Position numbers and translations under genes: made by a program. A DNA stretch of 64,000 bases, from contig BCIX01000001.1 in assembly GCA_001600095.1 (NCBI GenBank), forward strand, positions 6,845,198-6,909,197, in the 5' to 3' direction. Each line of letters begins with the position of its first letter. Positions within the stretch are counted from its first letter, which is position 1. This document shows positions 35,651-47,343 of the stretch, one piece after another. Under the pieces are notes generated by a model that was given only the letters and a program-made list of their open reading frames with translations, searched no databases and was not told the DNA's origin. The stretch comes from Bullera alba. Taxonomy: Eukaryota; Basidiomycota; Tremellomycetes; Tremellales; Bulleraceae.

Positions 35651-38204
35651 CTATACTTTTCGCTTGATGAGACCGCTCATCAAGTCGAAACTGTTGCCGT
35701 CCGGCTGTAAATCCACCCATCGTTCCTCCTGCTTCGCAGTGGAATAGGCTGACGATCGATCGTCGCCGCCAAAGTCGCCTCGCTGGTATAGCGGCGTCAG
35801 GCCAGAAGGACCTTTGCTAGGCGGGTCTAGCGGGACACAACGCAGCAAGCCGTGGTCCGGGGTGATAGAGTGTATCCGCAGCTTGGTATGAGGTTCGGTC
35901 GTGGTGAGGGTGACTTCTTGGTTGCTACGAGAATGTAATTAGCCAATGAAACGTGGTCTCTGCTTGTGTTGCTTACGAATGAAGCCACCGTCCGTAATAC
36001 TCGTCGAGGAATCCGTGGAACCCTTTCTCCTCGATGAACTGCTCCCATTTCATCTCAAACGAGTTCATGATCTTGGCAAAAACGCCCTCCATGGTCGGAG
36101 CCGAGGGTAGTGGTTTGCTTGACCCGCTCGAAGTCGGCTGCTTGGCCGCTAAGAGAGAGTGTAGCTGGGACAAAGAGGTTGTCGGCAGGGTGTTGAGCGT
36201 GTTGATGCCACAGCCTAAAGAATACTCGTTAGGTGCCACTGACTCCGCCAGGCGAAGCACTCACCGATAACCAAGCGCCATTTGCCTCCGACGTAGTTCG
36301 TGTTCACTAAGATTCCACCCAGCTTCGCCTTGCCCTTCTTTCCACTGCCGAGCTTCGAGTCACCGACGCCTTCTACCTCGGCGTATATGTCGTTTGGCCA
36401 CTTGATCCTCACCCCAAGCCGTCCGTCCTCGTCGACGGCTTCACACACTGCCAAAGCCATGAGGTATTGGATAAAGACAATCTTCGAGGATAGCGAGTTT
36501 GGCAAAGTGAGGAGAAGGGAGAATTGTAGGCATCCAGCGGGAGATAGCCAGATGTTCGATCCTCTACCTCTGCCTGAAAGTTGAAATGACGCCAGGAACG
36601 CCAGAGGCGCCGGAAGGCCGGTGAGGAGGATCGGGTTCCTATGCGAGGATTAGTAAGAGAAAAACAAACGAGTCAAGAACACCCACCTGTCAAGCATTGT
36701 CTGGGTGCTCGTGACCGTCTCCGCGTAGAACAAGAGATCACCCAGAGAGGCCCGTTCCCCACCTTCCACCTCGTCTTTGCGCAAGTGTCCAGACTTCCGC
36801 CCAACCCGCTTCCTCGCGTCGTTCAGCTCTGACCAGTAGGTATCGAAGTTGAAGAGCGGAGTCCAGCGTGACGAATACGGTGCGGCCTGTGATGGGGCGA
36901 GAAACGTTTTCGTCAATGCGTTGAAATCGGGAGGTTGAGCTGGTTCAGGGGTACTGGCCGACTTGTCAGAGTCTTGAATGTCCAGTTTATGGAGAGAGGG
37001 AGGGAAGACTGGTGCCGAACGCCGCTTCTCGCTCAGTAGTTTGGTGATCTGGTTCTCCGCTGTGGTGGCGGAGGGCGAAGATGCTGAGAAGCTTTTGAGA
37101 TCTTTGATGAGAATCTCGTCGTTTGCGTCTTTGAGGACCAAACCGCCCTCTTGGTCGACCATTCTGCCTCTGACTCCAGGCACTTGGAAGCATCCTGTTG
37201 CGAGTTGGGGTAATGACGGATGACTGAGGACGAAGATCGGAGAGGGATGCGTTGGGTGCAAGAGCAATTCAGGATCTTCGTCTCCTGGCCCGATAGGCAC
37301 TGAGCTACCTTTCGCCTGCTGCCTGCCAGGGGGGTCGAGGCCTAGGCGTATGAGGATCTCTCCTGCCCATTCTATTCTCGATCTTTCACTCTCTTCTATC
37401 TCGGCGGCAGAGGGAGGTGGACCAAGTTTGGCGATAGCATCCCTAGCCGGGGGATCGTTCAAGGGGTATTCGAAGTGAACAGAGCACAGCACAGCCTTAC
37501 CCTTCCCAACAGAGCTAGCAACGGCGGCGATTGGAGGCTCCGTGAGACCATTTTTCTCCTGGTCGTAGCGAGCCAACACCTCCACGTTAGATGGTATTGG
37601 GTTGGGGAGAGCGAAATGACCGCCGCCATTATAATAGACGTGATCCAATGTGCGTTTGGATGACGAAGGACCGTTGAGGATTAGAGACACGGCTCTCGAG
37701 CCCGACTCGGCGGCGTAAGCGAAACCAGGGAAGGTCGGTCCTTCACAGCTGCCCGGCACGAAAGCCTAACGGGACGAGATGAGCTTCGTCCAATTGGCTA
37801 TCCCCGTAAGAGAGAGTCTGTGCACTCACTAAATCTCTTTTCCCTCTGACCTCCATATCACCCCCTTTGTCAAAGACGACCTCTTCAGTGCCGAAGTACG
37901 CTCCGGCGCAGATGCCGAGGTACCTCCCTCCCTCTCTCACATACTCTTTGATTCGGTGCGTCACCCGCGTTTTCGTAGACAGCTCGTCGACAAAGGGCAG
38001 GTCCCTACCGCCTGGGATGACCAGCAAGGCACAGTTCGGCTCCCACGGCTGAGTGGAAAGTGTCGCTGGAGTGATTGGCTGAACGGTGTAGTGAGGCAGG
38101 AGGAGTAGCGAAAGTGTCAAGAGAGTGTGGGAGAGGGATATTGGGGAAACACCGGGCCCAGAGTAGACCAAGACCTGATGGGCCGACGCGTCCGGTCCAG
38201 GCAT
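35651..38204 (-). CDS. BPL1: Biotin-protein ligase (holocarboxylase synthetase)
   Basis: Activates biotin with ATP and attaches it to the lysine of carboxylases such as acetyl-CoA and pyruvate carboxylase. The N-terminal glutamine-amidotransferase-like BPL_N domain shows VLVYSGPGVSPISL, LLVIPGGRDLPFVDEL, YLGICAGAYFGTEEVVF and VYYNGGGHFALP. A linker follows, then the catalytic domain: LLFYAETVTSTQTMLDR, the biotinyl-AMP loop GRGRGSNIWLSPAG, VRIKWPNDIYAE, KLGGILVNTNYVGGKWRLVIG, CGINTLNTLP and WEQFIEEKGFHGFLDEYY. The C-terminal cap domain ends MSGLIKRKV. Few short introns. Full length for a fungal Bpl1 of about 800 residues. Confidence 0.93.
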
Positions 38205-38926
38205 CGTCGAGTGCTCTCTTACTGGCCAACTTACGCCTGGCGCTTACAGTCCCCCGTGCTGTCGTGAGACTATGGTGCAATGCAGCGTGGAGGGCGACCG
38301 CAAGACAAGTAGAACGACGACAAGAGATCAAGAGACGTATCGAAATCAGCTCGAACTGCTTTCGGCTTTTCGGCCTTTCCGCCCGTGGGGATTTCAGTGT
38401 TCACCATCTCAATCGTCCTAGGTGCCCTCACTACCACCGTCGAGTCAGACGACATACATGCAATGCAACAATGATTGTTGAGCAGACTAGGCAGATACTT
38501 CGACAAATGATCCAAGGTAGTAAAATGTAAGGGAAAAGGGCACGAGCAATGCAGCAGAAAGAGTTGGTGATTTGATGGGGTCTTTGAAGTTTGACCGAAT
38601 CAATAATGGCTACAAGATGGTCCAATGTAAAGGCACATGAGGAGTCGGTATACCAAGGTGGTCGGGTATCCGATAGCAATGTTGGTAGTGCTGAAGTGAT
38701 GATGACATTGATGATTGATTGTCCAGGATACTGTCCATTTGGATGGGCCGGAAAGAAGAAAAGGTGTCGTTGAAAGTATTCACATTAAAAAGTTGTGACA
38801 GCGTCGTGTATGATACATGGGTCGGGAGCGTAGGGTTCGTCAAATCACATGGCGGTCGTGTGTTGTGTCGTTAAGGCGGCCGACGTAGGGGTTTCGGGGA
38901 ACAGGGTAAGAGCGATGGCGGGCTCG
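38205..38926. other. Intergenic region between BPL1 and CDC25
   Basis: About 720 bp holding the BPL1 promoter and the CDC25 3' end. The half nearest CDC25 is AT-richer, with TAAAATGTAAGG-like sequence, consistent with a 3' UTR. No supported gene. Confidence 0.4.
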
Positions 38927-41553
38927 TTACCGCTTGGAGAAGCCACTACCGGCGTAGGAGGCGACTCTATGGAAGCCCACTCGCGTGAGCTGCCTGGGCT
39001 TGGCCGAACCAAAGACTGGAGCGTTTCCCATGCTGACTACTCTTGGGCAAGGGCTGTCGTTGTTGCCACCAGGTGAACCGGTCAGGCAATTCCCAGGGGC
39101 GGGCGAAGAGTCGAGATCGTGGTCGTGATCTTCTTCCGTAATAGTAGGTCCATGTCGTCTACCGATGGCAGCCGATGCAGCTGCAAAGGCCAGAGGAGGA
39201 CACATACCGAGTGGCGGTCGTCCACCACCAAGAGACATGGATGGTTGCGTCTCGCCGTAGGTGAACGAACGGGTTCGAGCGAATTTGCGGAAATCGTGGA
39301 GGTCCGAGTTGCGCCTTTCAAAGTGCTTTGGATCGTCCATCGGGATATAGCCCTGAGGCTCGCACCGTGTCTGACAGTAGATCAGCTCCAGTCCCTGCTT
39401 GAGGAGGCAGATACTTACAGGACGGGAGTTGTAGAAGCCGCAGTAGCCTCCCTCGAGTATATAAACCTCTGGGTAGTAGATCTTAGGGTACAGAGCGTTG
39501 TTGAGCATTCTGTCCCTCGATCGAAGGTGTTTCGCACTAGAGTCAGGTCAGTCCTAGTCATTCGAGATGATCAGAAGTTCGCTTACAAGGTAGGAGCTCT
39601 CTTCGCGCTGAACTCGCAGTGAAAGATGAGAACGACCTGTTCTCCTTCCTTCCTCTCCCCGCTCCGACTAGGTGCCGGCAACTCGCATTGGCCGGTCTCA
39701 CCCGACTCGTCGGGGGCATACAAACCCTTGTTTGACGACAACAGCAGCTCGTCGAGGTTATCCATAGACTTCACGTTGATAGCACCATCGATGTGACCGC
39801 CCTTGTATTCGTAATCGAATCGGCAATCGAGAATGTGGAACTTTTTGATCTTCTCCGAGTATCGTCCATCAAGTAGGTGTTCGAGCGTTTCTGGAGTGAT
39901 ACGCACCAAACCGTCCTCCTTGACTTTATGACAGGGAAGGATCTTGCCGTCCATCTCGTTGTCACCGAACCCGGGCAGGCCTCCTGGGCCATATGGACTT
40001 TCTTTTGTCGACTTAGATTTGCTCGAGGTTGGACTCTTGCAGTTGACGGTTGGAACGGCGAATGAGCTGCGTACTGGCTTGAAGTTTGGCGAGCCGTCGA
40101 CTCTGGGCGCAAACTTCTGTCCGTTCCGTCTCGCGTACTCTGCGTGAATGCTCATAGAGGGCGAATTCTCAAACTCGCTCTCGTCCTCGCCTTCAGTCTC
40201 TCCGCCTCCAGGTGTGCCCATCTGCCCCATTTGCTGCTGGTCACATACCGAGTATGCCCGTCGCATTGGCTGATTACCCAGGAGACCGGTTGGTCTTGAC
40301 GGTTTTGGGAAACCACTACCGTTCAGCAACCCGTTGCTGGACTTGGGACCGCCGTACAGGATGGGGTAAGCCGAGGCAGCAGAGGTGGATCGTTGACCAG
40401 TCTCCTTGTCATTGACACCGGGTGATAGGGTGGCGATGGGCATCGTCGCGAGTGGTGGCCGTTTGTATGGTGCACCACGACGACTGGCGAGCCCGTTGGC
40501 TGCTCGAGCATTGTTGGCTCCGAACAGCAACGCCGAGGAACTTGCAACCTTGCTGTCTAGGCCGCGACCGCTGCCGTAGGAGGCACGTTTGGCCGAGGGA
40601 GACGAGGGCGAGGATGGAGAAGATCCCGCGACCAAACTTCTGCGCTTGGACGTAGGTACTGCTGCTGGAGGAGCGGGAGAGTCGCAGAAAAATGAACCGA
40701 GGCCAGGTGAGCCGGAAAAGGAGGCAGCACCGGAGAATGACGGTGAAGCACTGGTAGCTGAGACGGCCGACGGCCGCCGGGACATCGAAGGACCCGGTGA
40801 ATCTATGTCCATTCCTGAATCTGACAATGCCGGATTCGAGGGGGATTGGGACGGCTCAGTCTGAAGGAGGTAGCGGTCTCAGCTGTGATCTCTCGCTGAA
40901 CCCAATACACTCACGTTGTGTCGGGTCAAACCCGCTGGCTGAAATGTCAACCTCGGCACGATGGGTTCCTCGTTCGACGAAGACCACTTCATTGGGATAC
41001 CTCCTCGCGGCTTGGCAGACATCATCGTCGTGGTAGCCCTGACGTTGTCCGGGAGAGCAGGAGGAAGCATCTTTCCCTTGAGCATGGCAGCCCTTGCCGT
41101 TCCGGGACCGATGGATCGCTGTGATAGCGCATTGCCAGATAGCTCTCTGCCAAAGTTTCTTCCTCCAACTGGCCTCGTACCCATGCCGAGGTCGAGGTCT
41201 TCGTCTTGCTTTCGATAGTTCGGCGAGGTGACTTGAATGGGAACTGGGTCCGGTCGTTTGGGTTTAGATCCGCCAATTTTAAATGGTACGGGGGACAGAA
41301 AGCTGGCGCTGGCAGACGGACCGGCCGAAGGGGACTTCGGCGCGACTTTGCCATAACCGCTTGCCATCGAGGGGGAGAAGTAGCAAGGCGAAGGGGAAGC
41401 ATCCCCGCCAGAGCAAGAGAGCGACATGGAAGAATTGAACGATTGGTCGACTTCTATTGGCAAGTCGTCCGTCTCTGTCCGCGTTGGTGAAGGTGCGGGC
41501 GATGGGAATCGGGAGGAGGGGAACGACTCGACAAGAGGAGACGAGGAGAACAT
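38927..41553 (-). CDS. CDC25: M-phase inducer phosphatase Cdc25
   Basis: Dual-specificity phosphatase that removes inhibitory phosphates from Cdk1 to start mitosis. A long disordered N-terminus (many SP/TP sites, KRP boxes) precedes the rhodanese-type catalytic domain: GKILPCHKVKEDGLVRITPE, LLDGRYSEKIKKFHILDCRF, DYEYKGGHIDGAINV, then the active site LIFHCEFSAKRAPT (H-C-x5-R) and CAKHLRSRDRMLN, YPKIYYPEVYILEGGYCGFY, CEPQGYIPMDDPKH. The C-terminus is Ser-rich and ends SYAGSGFSKR. The ATG at 41553 (MFSSSPLVESF) is the first inside the clear coding exon, which stays open further 5'. An upstream segment near 41945-42010 (SGSGVASPLDEADFLAQVRR followed by a GTGAGT) looks like an additional N-terminal exon, so the true start probably lies beyond 42000. 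Confidence 0.85.
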
Positions 41554-41944
41554 GTTGATCGAAGGAGTATGTTGAGTTTTGGTGTTTGCCGGATTGTCGA
41601 GGTCTGTTGCTGGCTGGACAAGTGGTTCACGAACCGAGTTGACAGTAAATGCAGGCAATAGGTGAGATGCCGCTTTTCTTTACTTGGTTCTCGTATAAGG
41701 ATCGTCGAGCATGCGCTGATACCGTTATCTCTGGCTGAGGAAGAAAGGCAAAGGACAAGGTCAGTCTCCATTCCAGAGCTGCTGTCCATGTTCCCCAACA
41801 GAGGTTCGACAGGCAAAGTCGACGATAGACACGATAGGAGACGATCAAGGAGCCAGCAGCGGCATCAGATCTCGGATTGTTGACGTTTAGGGTTTGGTGT
41901 CGGGATGAGGGATGCGAGCGATGTCTGGGGTTGGGCGACTCACT

Positions 41945-42010
41945 CACTCGTCTGACCTGTGCCAGGAAGTCCGCTTCGTCCAACGGTGAGGCAACTCCAG
42001 ACCCACTTGT
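41945..42010 (-). CDS. Possible 5' exon of CDC25
   Basis: Minus-strand segment with an acceptor-like CATACAG, a coding-looking LDEADFLAQVRR and a GTGAGTGAGT donor. It lies 390 bp upstream of the CDC25 ATG used here. The short acidic helix before the Ser-rich region fits a Cdc25 N-terminus, but I could not find the joining frame or the start codon with confidence. Confidence 0.3.
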
Positions 42011-42657
42011 CTGTATGCGGAGTTAGAGCTAGACTGTGCTCGTCCCAGCCACAGTTCTAGCTCGCTTTTCTCAGACAGAAGTCTTGGATCTGTCGAATCC
42101 AAGCAAAGGTGAATCAATGTCGATGGAGATGACCGACAGGGTTGGAAGCTTAGGAGGCTGAATTGCGAATTGGACTGGACAGGTCGAGGTTGAAAGAGCG
42201 TGGGGTTTGTAATGAATGTGGGGTAGTGATACTGGATCTCCTGATGCTTGACGGTGTAGAGGTGCTTTTGTAGGATCTGTCTTGTCGAGGTGTGGATGAT
42301 GGTAGAGTGATATGAGCAAAGTGGAGTCGAACTTCGAGTTGAAGGACTGCCGAGGGTTCGAGGTGGAAAGGTTGAATGATCGTCCTTTGCCTATCTGTCC
42401 ATCCGACACTGATCCCTGCACGAAGCTACCGGCCACCTTGCTCGGGTTGATCCAACGGGCAGTAGCGGGGAGGTGCGGGATGGAGTACGATACCTCCTTC
42501 GTCCAGTTGGATCGCAAGTCGGAGCCGGACAAGATGGCAGAGGATGCGCAAGAGACGCTGGTCAAGAGGAGTCAGGAGAGCTCGGAATAGGGTTGGACAA
42601 TTGACCCACTGGATAATGAACCCCTTTAAGGGATGTTCCTACACTTGCCGTTGGTTG

Positions 42658-43217
42658 TCAGGTATACACACAGAGAGTTGACAGAGAGGCGTTTTTGGGC
42701 TGATCTTGACCCGAGATCTTCGTCTCTCTCTGTAGATGAGCGAAAGACTGTCGGGCGAGCGAGCTTGTCGAGCTGATAGGTGATGCTCCAATGCTTAAAG
42801 GTGACTGATCTGACAGGTTGGGTGCGTCCGGTAGAGCTGCTGCAGTACGTTGAGTGATCTCCTCAAGAGCAACTCTCAACGATACTCTCCTTGAAGCGAC
42901 CGCTTCTGCAGTGACCGCCTCAGGGACGTGTGCGAGGCGAGATGCTCGGGAAGCTGATGACGAGATGTGCGGTTACGACGACGAGCGCGATGGCTTGTTG
43001 CTACGGAGATTGATGATATAGGTCCAATGGACAGGTTGGAAGGGTGCGGGGGGATTAGTGGTTGGTTGATTTGATTTTCTACTTTCAACGCGACTGATTT
43101 TTGTCTTCCCTTACGCGCACTCCTCTTGCCTTCTCTTGCTCTTGCCATTGCTGCCTCGACAGTCACAAAAGGTACCTTGACTCCCTGAAGTTTCACTGTC
43201 CCAACGGAGCTGATCAT
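42658..43217 (-). CDS. Possible small spliced gene, unknown
   Basis: Tentative. A first exon could run from MISSVGTVKLQGVKVPFVTV at 43217 through ARAREGKRSARKGRQKSVAL. A second open segment (EEITQRTAAALPDAPNLSDQ ... NASLSTLCVYT) ends at TGA near 42658. Composition looks coding, but the simplest GT-AG joins leave a frame mismatch, so the model is incomplete. It could also be leader sequence of CDC25. Confidence 0.22.
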
Positions 43218-44231
43218 GCTGCACAGTGCAGCTCAACAGTACTGCTCAACAGTGCTCAACGAGGCTCAACGACGCCCGACGATCATCCTAGCTTGTTTTC
43301 GAGATGAAACTCAGTGCCTATGAACTCCTGCCTCGAGTTGCTCGAGTGGGCTAGCTACTTGTATGTAGCTGAGTTACTGGACCTGATGGAGTTGAACGTA
43401 GCTAGCTGGCTGCCTTCTTCGAGCATGGTCACGGCCTGCTCGCCGCAGAGCACCGACATGCAGTCGCGTGATTCTCGGAGATGCCATGAGTCTGGTCTCT
43501 GACTACAGCTCCCTACCTCTCCCTCCCATCCCTGCCGGCGCATCATTGCAGATCATTGCTGACATTTCCAGCCACCGTAGCCACCACCAGCACCGAGTTC
43601 GACATCCCGCCGCCACCGCAGCCTCTCCCGCTTGGCTCGCCTTGGGATGCCGACTTTGAACAGAGTTTGACCAGCAGTTATTGTCGCCACCAATAATCGG
43701 CTGAACAGCCAAAAAGACATGTCACACCGGACGCGCTCTAGGAGATCTGACTCGAGCTGACATTGCATAACCCGCTGAATCCTCGGCGTTCCGATATGAT
43801 AGCACCCGGACTTCGCGTTTGGTGCTGTTTGGTAGCACTTGTGGAGCGCTTTTTGTTCTTTTCGCCAGACCGAAACCTTCTCAAGATCTCAGAGGTTATG
43901 CATCTTCAGTTCTTCACGAATCTTAGTCACGTCGAACGAGGTCGAAAGCATCCTCTCGATCACTCTCGTGGTAAGTCGTGGCAGCTCGTGGCATAGACGC
44001 CTTTCGACGCGTTCTCATGTTGTAATCTGTGTCTCTTTGGACTTTGGTGATCTCGACATTGTCGGTCGCGATTGAAATCATTGCTCTGCATCCTCAGTGC
44101 AGTGTGTCCTCAATGCAGTGTGGATAGCGGACAACACATGATGCCTGCTGGTCTGTTCCGTCAACAAGGGTGTATGACCTCACGTGCTCGGTGCTACTAA
44201 TAGCCAATCATGATGCTATAGACGCGGCTCA

Positions 44232-44271
44232 TGCAGGCTCCTGCAGGCTCCTGCAGGCTCCTGCAGGCTGC
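44232..44271. repeat. 10-bp tandem repeat TGCAGGCTCC
   Basis: Three perfect copies of TGCAGGCTCC and a fourth ending TGC. The CAGGCT word recurs in other gene-free parts of this window (near 61150-61175 and 62245-62260). Confidence 0.85.
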
Positions 44272-44535
44272 AAGTGAATGATGAAACACAGGATGTCAGT
44301 AAACAAGTCAAGCACTGCGAACGTCATCATAACAGTCTGCAGTGTGACCTTGACGTCATGCTTCTCAATGTTTGTCTGGACGGAGTCTGCAAGGTCTTGG
44401 GACTCTGCTGTCAGTGCTGTCATGGCTCATGTAGCCAGCAGTATATAGCACATCCATGTCTTTCCATGACGCGTGTTGACGCTCGGTAGGTGTTGTCTTG
44501 TTGACACTTGTTGACGCGATGGCGTAGTCATGAAG

Positions 44536-44573
44536 ACGCGTGAACGCGTGAACGCGTGAACGCGTGAACGCGT
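44536..44573. repeat. Array of five ACGCGT boxes at 8-bp spacing
   Basis: The unit ACGCGTGA repeats with ACGCGT at 44536, 44544, 44552, 44560 and 44568, ending in a degenerate GAACGGGTG. ACGCGT is the MCB element recognised by fungal MBF. Further single copies lie at 44469-44474 and 44007-44012. Confidence 0.85.
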
Positions 44574-45019
44574 GAACGGGTGCACGCTAGCCAATGTCCT
44601 GTCTCAGCGAGCCAGGACCTGCCAGGACGAACGCCAAGGTCCAGACTGGTCCAAGTCTGTCCAAATCTCCCAGTGCACCAAATAGGTTCACGGAGTGTTC
44701 ACGGTACATCACGGTGCAAGAGATGCATGTAGGAGTCAAGACGCAGCCAACACTGCGACCCAAAAAGCCCTACAGACTCTGATGCCAGACTCGATTCAAA
44801 AAGAGAATAGTCGAAAACGAAGTTTGTGGCCAGACAAGCGTCAGACTCACTTTGCCGATAGGGCAACGGACGAAGATGATCGTTTGTACAAACAAGAAGA
44901 AGAAGAGTGGGTGGGGATGACAAAACTCGAAATCCGCCCCGTAGAAGATCCAGACCATTGACTGACTCGCTTCACACCCAAAAACCAGAGACACCACCGA
45001 GAATCAACTGCAGAGCAGC

Positions 45020-46411
45020 TTACTTCTTAGCAGCGACCTTCTTTGGGGCGGCGGCCTTCTTTGCTGGAGCAGCTTTGGTAGCTGGCTTGGCGGCTGAGGT
45101 AGGGTTAGCAAGATACTCCTTTTCGACGTGGTATCACCCGTCACTCACCAGCAGCCTTCTTGGGGGCGGCAGCGGGCTTCTTGGCCGATGGAGCAGTCTT
45201 CTTCGCAACGGCGGTTTTGGCGGCAACCTTGGCTGGGGTCTTCTTAGCGGCAGCAGGTTTGGCGGCGGCCTTCTTTGCTGGGGCTGCGGCCTTAGCAGCG
45301 GCGGGTTTGACAGGTGGCTTAGCAGCAGCGTCGGTCTTCTTGGCTGGAGCGGCCTTCTTCGAGGCAGCAGGTGGGGCGTTCTCCTTGCCAGCGGATTTCT
45401 GCTGCGAAGGGATTAGTGAGGGAACAGCCGCAAACATGACTGATGGCTCACCTTGGGTGGGAGCTTGACTCGGCCGGAGACACCCTTGGGCAGCAGGAGT
45501 TCACCCTTCTCGGATCCTCGCTTGATAGCGCTGGACAAGTTGTTGGTGTTGGACGCCGAAGACATGTCGATCTTGTACTTGTCGGCAAGGAACCTGGGAA
45601 AGGTCATCAACTTGCTGTTCGCCCCTGTATGCGTGTGCTTGCGATGACTCACTTCTTGATGGTGGGCCTCGAGACACCGTTTCGGGCCTCCTCTGGGTGA
45701 GCTCGGACGGCCTCCTAACGGGCGAAAGATGTATCAGCGTTGCCGTTGCCTGGGGTCGCATTTCCGATAGCCAAGCCGTTGCCCGAAGAGGCAATTCGCA
45801 AACCTGACTGAGGGATGAGGGGGATGGGGCGATGAGGGGCTCGTATGCATGTTGCAAGGCAGTGACGTGGGGAACAAGACTCCGTACCGAGTCTCGAAGG
45901 CACAGGATGGAAGGGGAACGAGATGAGGGAAGGCGAAGAAGCCCTTGGAGCTAGATCCACCGTAGTGATTACATCCGGCTGAGCAGCGCTGCTCCCGCGT
46001 AGTGAGATCATGGTGACCATTTCTACTCCGCACATGCCACGGAGAGCGAGTCGCGAGTCTTGGGTATTTGAGGAAGAATGAGGGTAGATCGGGACCAGTC
46101 TTCTGAGGGGGAGCTCATCTTGTGACCTTCCTTCCTCCGGAGTTCGGCCGTGATGGCGGAGCGAGCAGACCGTATCGCAATGGCACCGCGCAGTCGCTAC
46201 CAGGAGTTGGACATAGACGCCAGGGGGAGCGAAGTACCCAAAAAGGCCAGGGACGAAGTTTAGGGAAGGAAGTAGGAAGTAGGAAGGAACTCGGCTCTCG
46301 GAATAGTCCAAAGCGTCACCATCAACTTACCTGGATCATGGCGAGGAAGGTTGGGTGAGTGCTGGTGCTCTTCTTGGCGGTGGTGCCGGTTTTCTTAGCG
46401 ACGGGAGCCAT
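45020..46411 (-). CDS. Histone H1 (linker histone)
   Basis: Binds linker DNA and the nucleosome dyad in the nucleus. It starts MAPVAKKTGTTAKKSTST, then the H15 winged-helix globular domain: HPTFLAMIQ, EAVRAHPEEARNGVSRPTI, KKFLADKYKIDMSSASN, NLSSAIKRGSEKGELLLPKG, SGRVKLPP. The tail is Ala/Lys/Pro-rich (AAPAKKAAAKPAAAKKTPAK) and ends KKVAAKK, giving about 204 residues. Exon 1 is 46331-46411 (27 codons). Exon 2 starts at 45714, so intron 1 is 616 bp, about ten times the usual size here; the later introns are short. The plus-strand Gly/Leu-rich frame opposite the tail is a composition shadow. Confidence 0.93.
45715..46330 (-). other. Long first intron of histone H1
   Basis: Bounded by GTAAGTTG at the 5' side and CGTTAG at the 3' side, splitting the codons of the globular domain between IQ and EAVRA. 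Length is 616 bp. I found no clear C/D snoRNA boxes or host gene in it by eye. Confidence 0.8.
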
Positions 46412-47343
46412 CTTGATGAGGTATCGATTGGGGATTGGTTGAGGTGAAGTAGACTGGAGTCTGTTGTTTATCCCAAGGTATCGAGTACCACAGTGGTATG
46501 GTTCGGGGGTGGAGTTGACGACGAGGAGGGAACAAGGCCAATTCGTCAGCTACTGGAGTCCATGCAACTAAGATCGACCGCGGAGACTGATGTGGACGTC
46601 GGGGACAGCTAGGGGATCGTCACTCACAGTTGGTATGGATAGATTGAACAAGTTGTCAAAAGCGTGCAAGTAGGGGGAAGAAAAGGAAGAAAGGGCAACT
46701 CGCACCCCTCTTGTTTAAACCAACGCGCGAGTTTACGCCTCGCCGCCCGTCACCCGAAACCAAAACAAACTGCTTCATCATGCATTTCCTCGTCGGTCAG
46801 TGCAGCTAGATGCATATGCTTTTCACTGTGAGATAGATACATCTCTTGTGCATGTCTCCATGTAGAATAGTAGGATGCATGCACAAGCAAGATGGGTCGC
46901 AAAGTGCGTTTCAACACGATTGCCTATAGTCACGTGATTGCCGACGATCACTTCCCGCGCTCGTGGAATTATAACGCCGATGGGTCCAAGTCGCCGAGGG
47001 GGTCGTTGACGACGCCTTTGAGTCCACTGTCATGTCAATGGACACAAGGCCAGTGAGTGGAAGGCACGGCCTCTATGCGCTTTGCATATGCATTGAAGAG
47101 CTATGAGATCGTACAAAAGCGAACACGTTCCAGCGCCGCGACACCTACGCCGACCTCTGTCAGGACGGTGAGAACACTAAGCCACCCTGTATATGCCTGC
47201 CCTATCCTCAGCCTATCGCTCATCGTGACTCTTTGTTGTATGATTCAGTCCGCGTAATGAGCTTGATATCTAGCAGACAGTCTAATATATGCACCACCGA
47301 AAGTACACTGCCATCGTATTACGGTGAACATCAGTAGCGCCGA

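Larger units (their letters stand above)
43218..45019. other. Gene-free region between the CDC25 flank and histone H1
   Basis: About 1.8 kb. Holds the 10-bp tandem repeat at 44232-44271 and the ACGCGT array at 44536-44573, plus single ACGCGT sites at 44007 and 44469. Short frames on both strands carry no family features. Confidence 0.45.

Noticed and set aside
38969..39508. Cdc25 active site as a degenerate, inactive variant
   Set aside because: The HCEFSAKR motif keeps H-C-x5-R; the variable positions differ normally among fungal Cdc25 proteins.
44907..45416. Plus-strand Gly/Leu/Ser-rich frame of 169 codons
   Set aside because: Complement of the Ala/Lys repeat tail of histone H1; low complexity, no start context.
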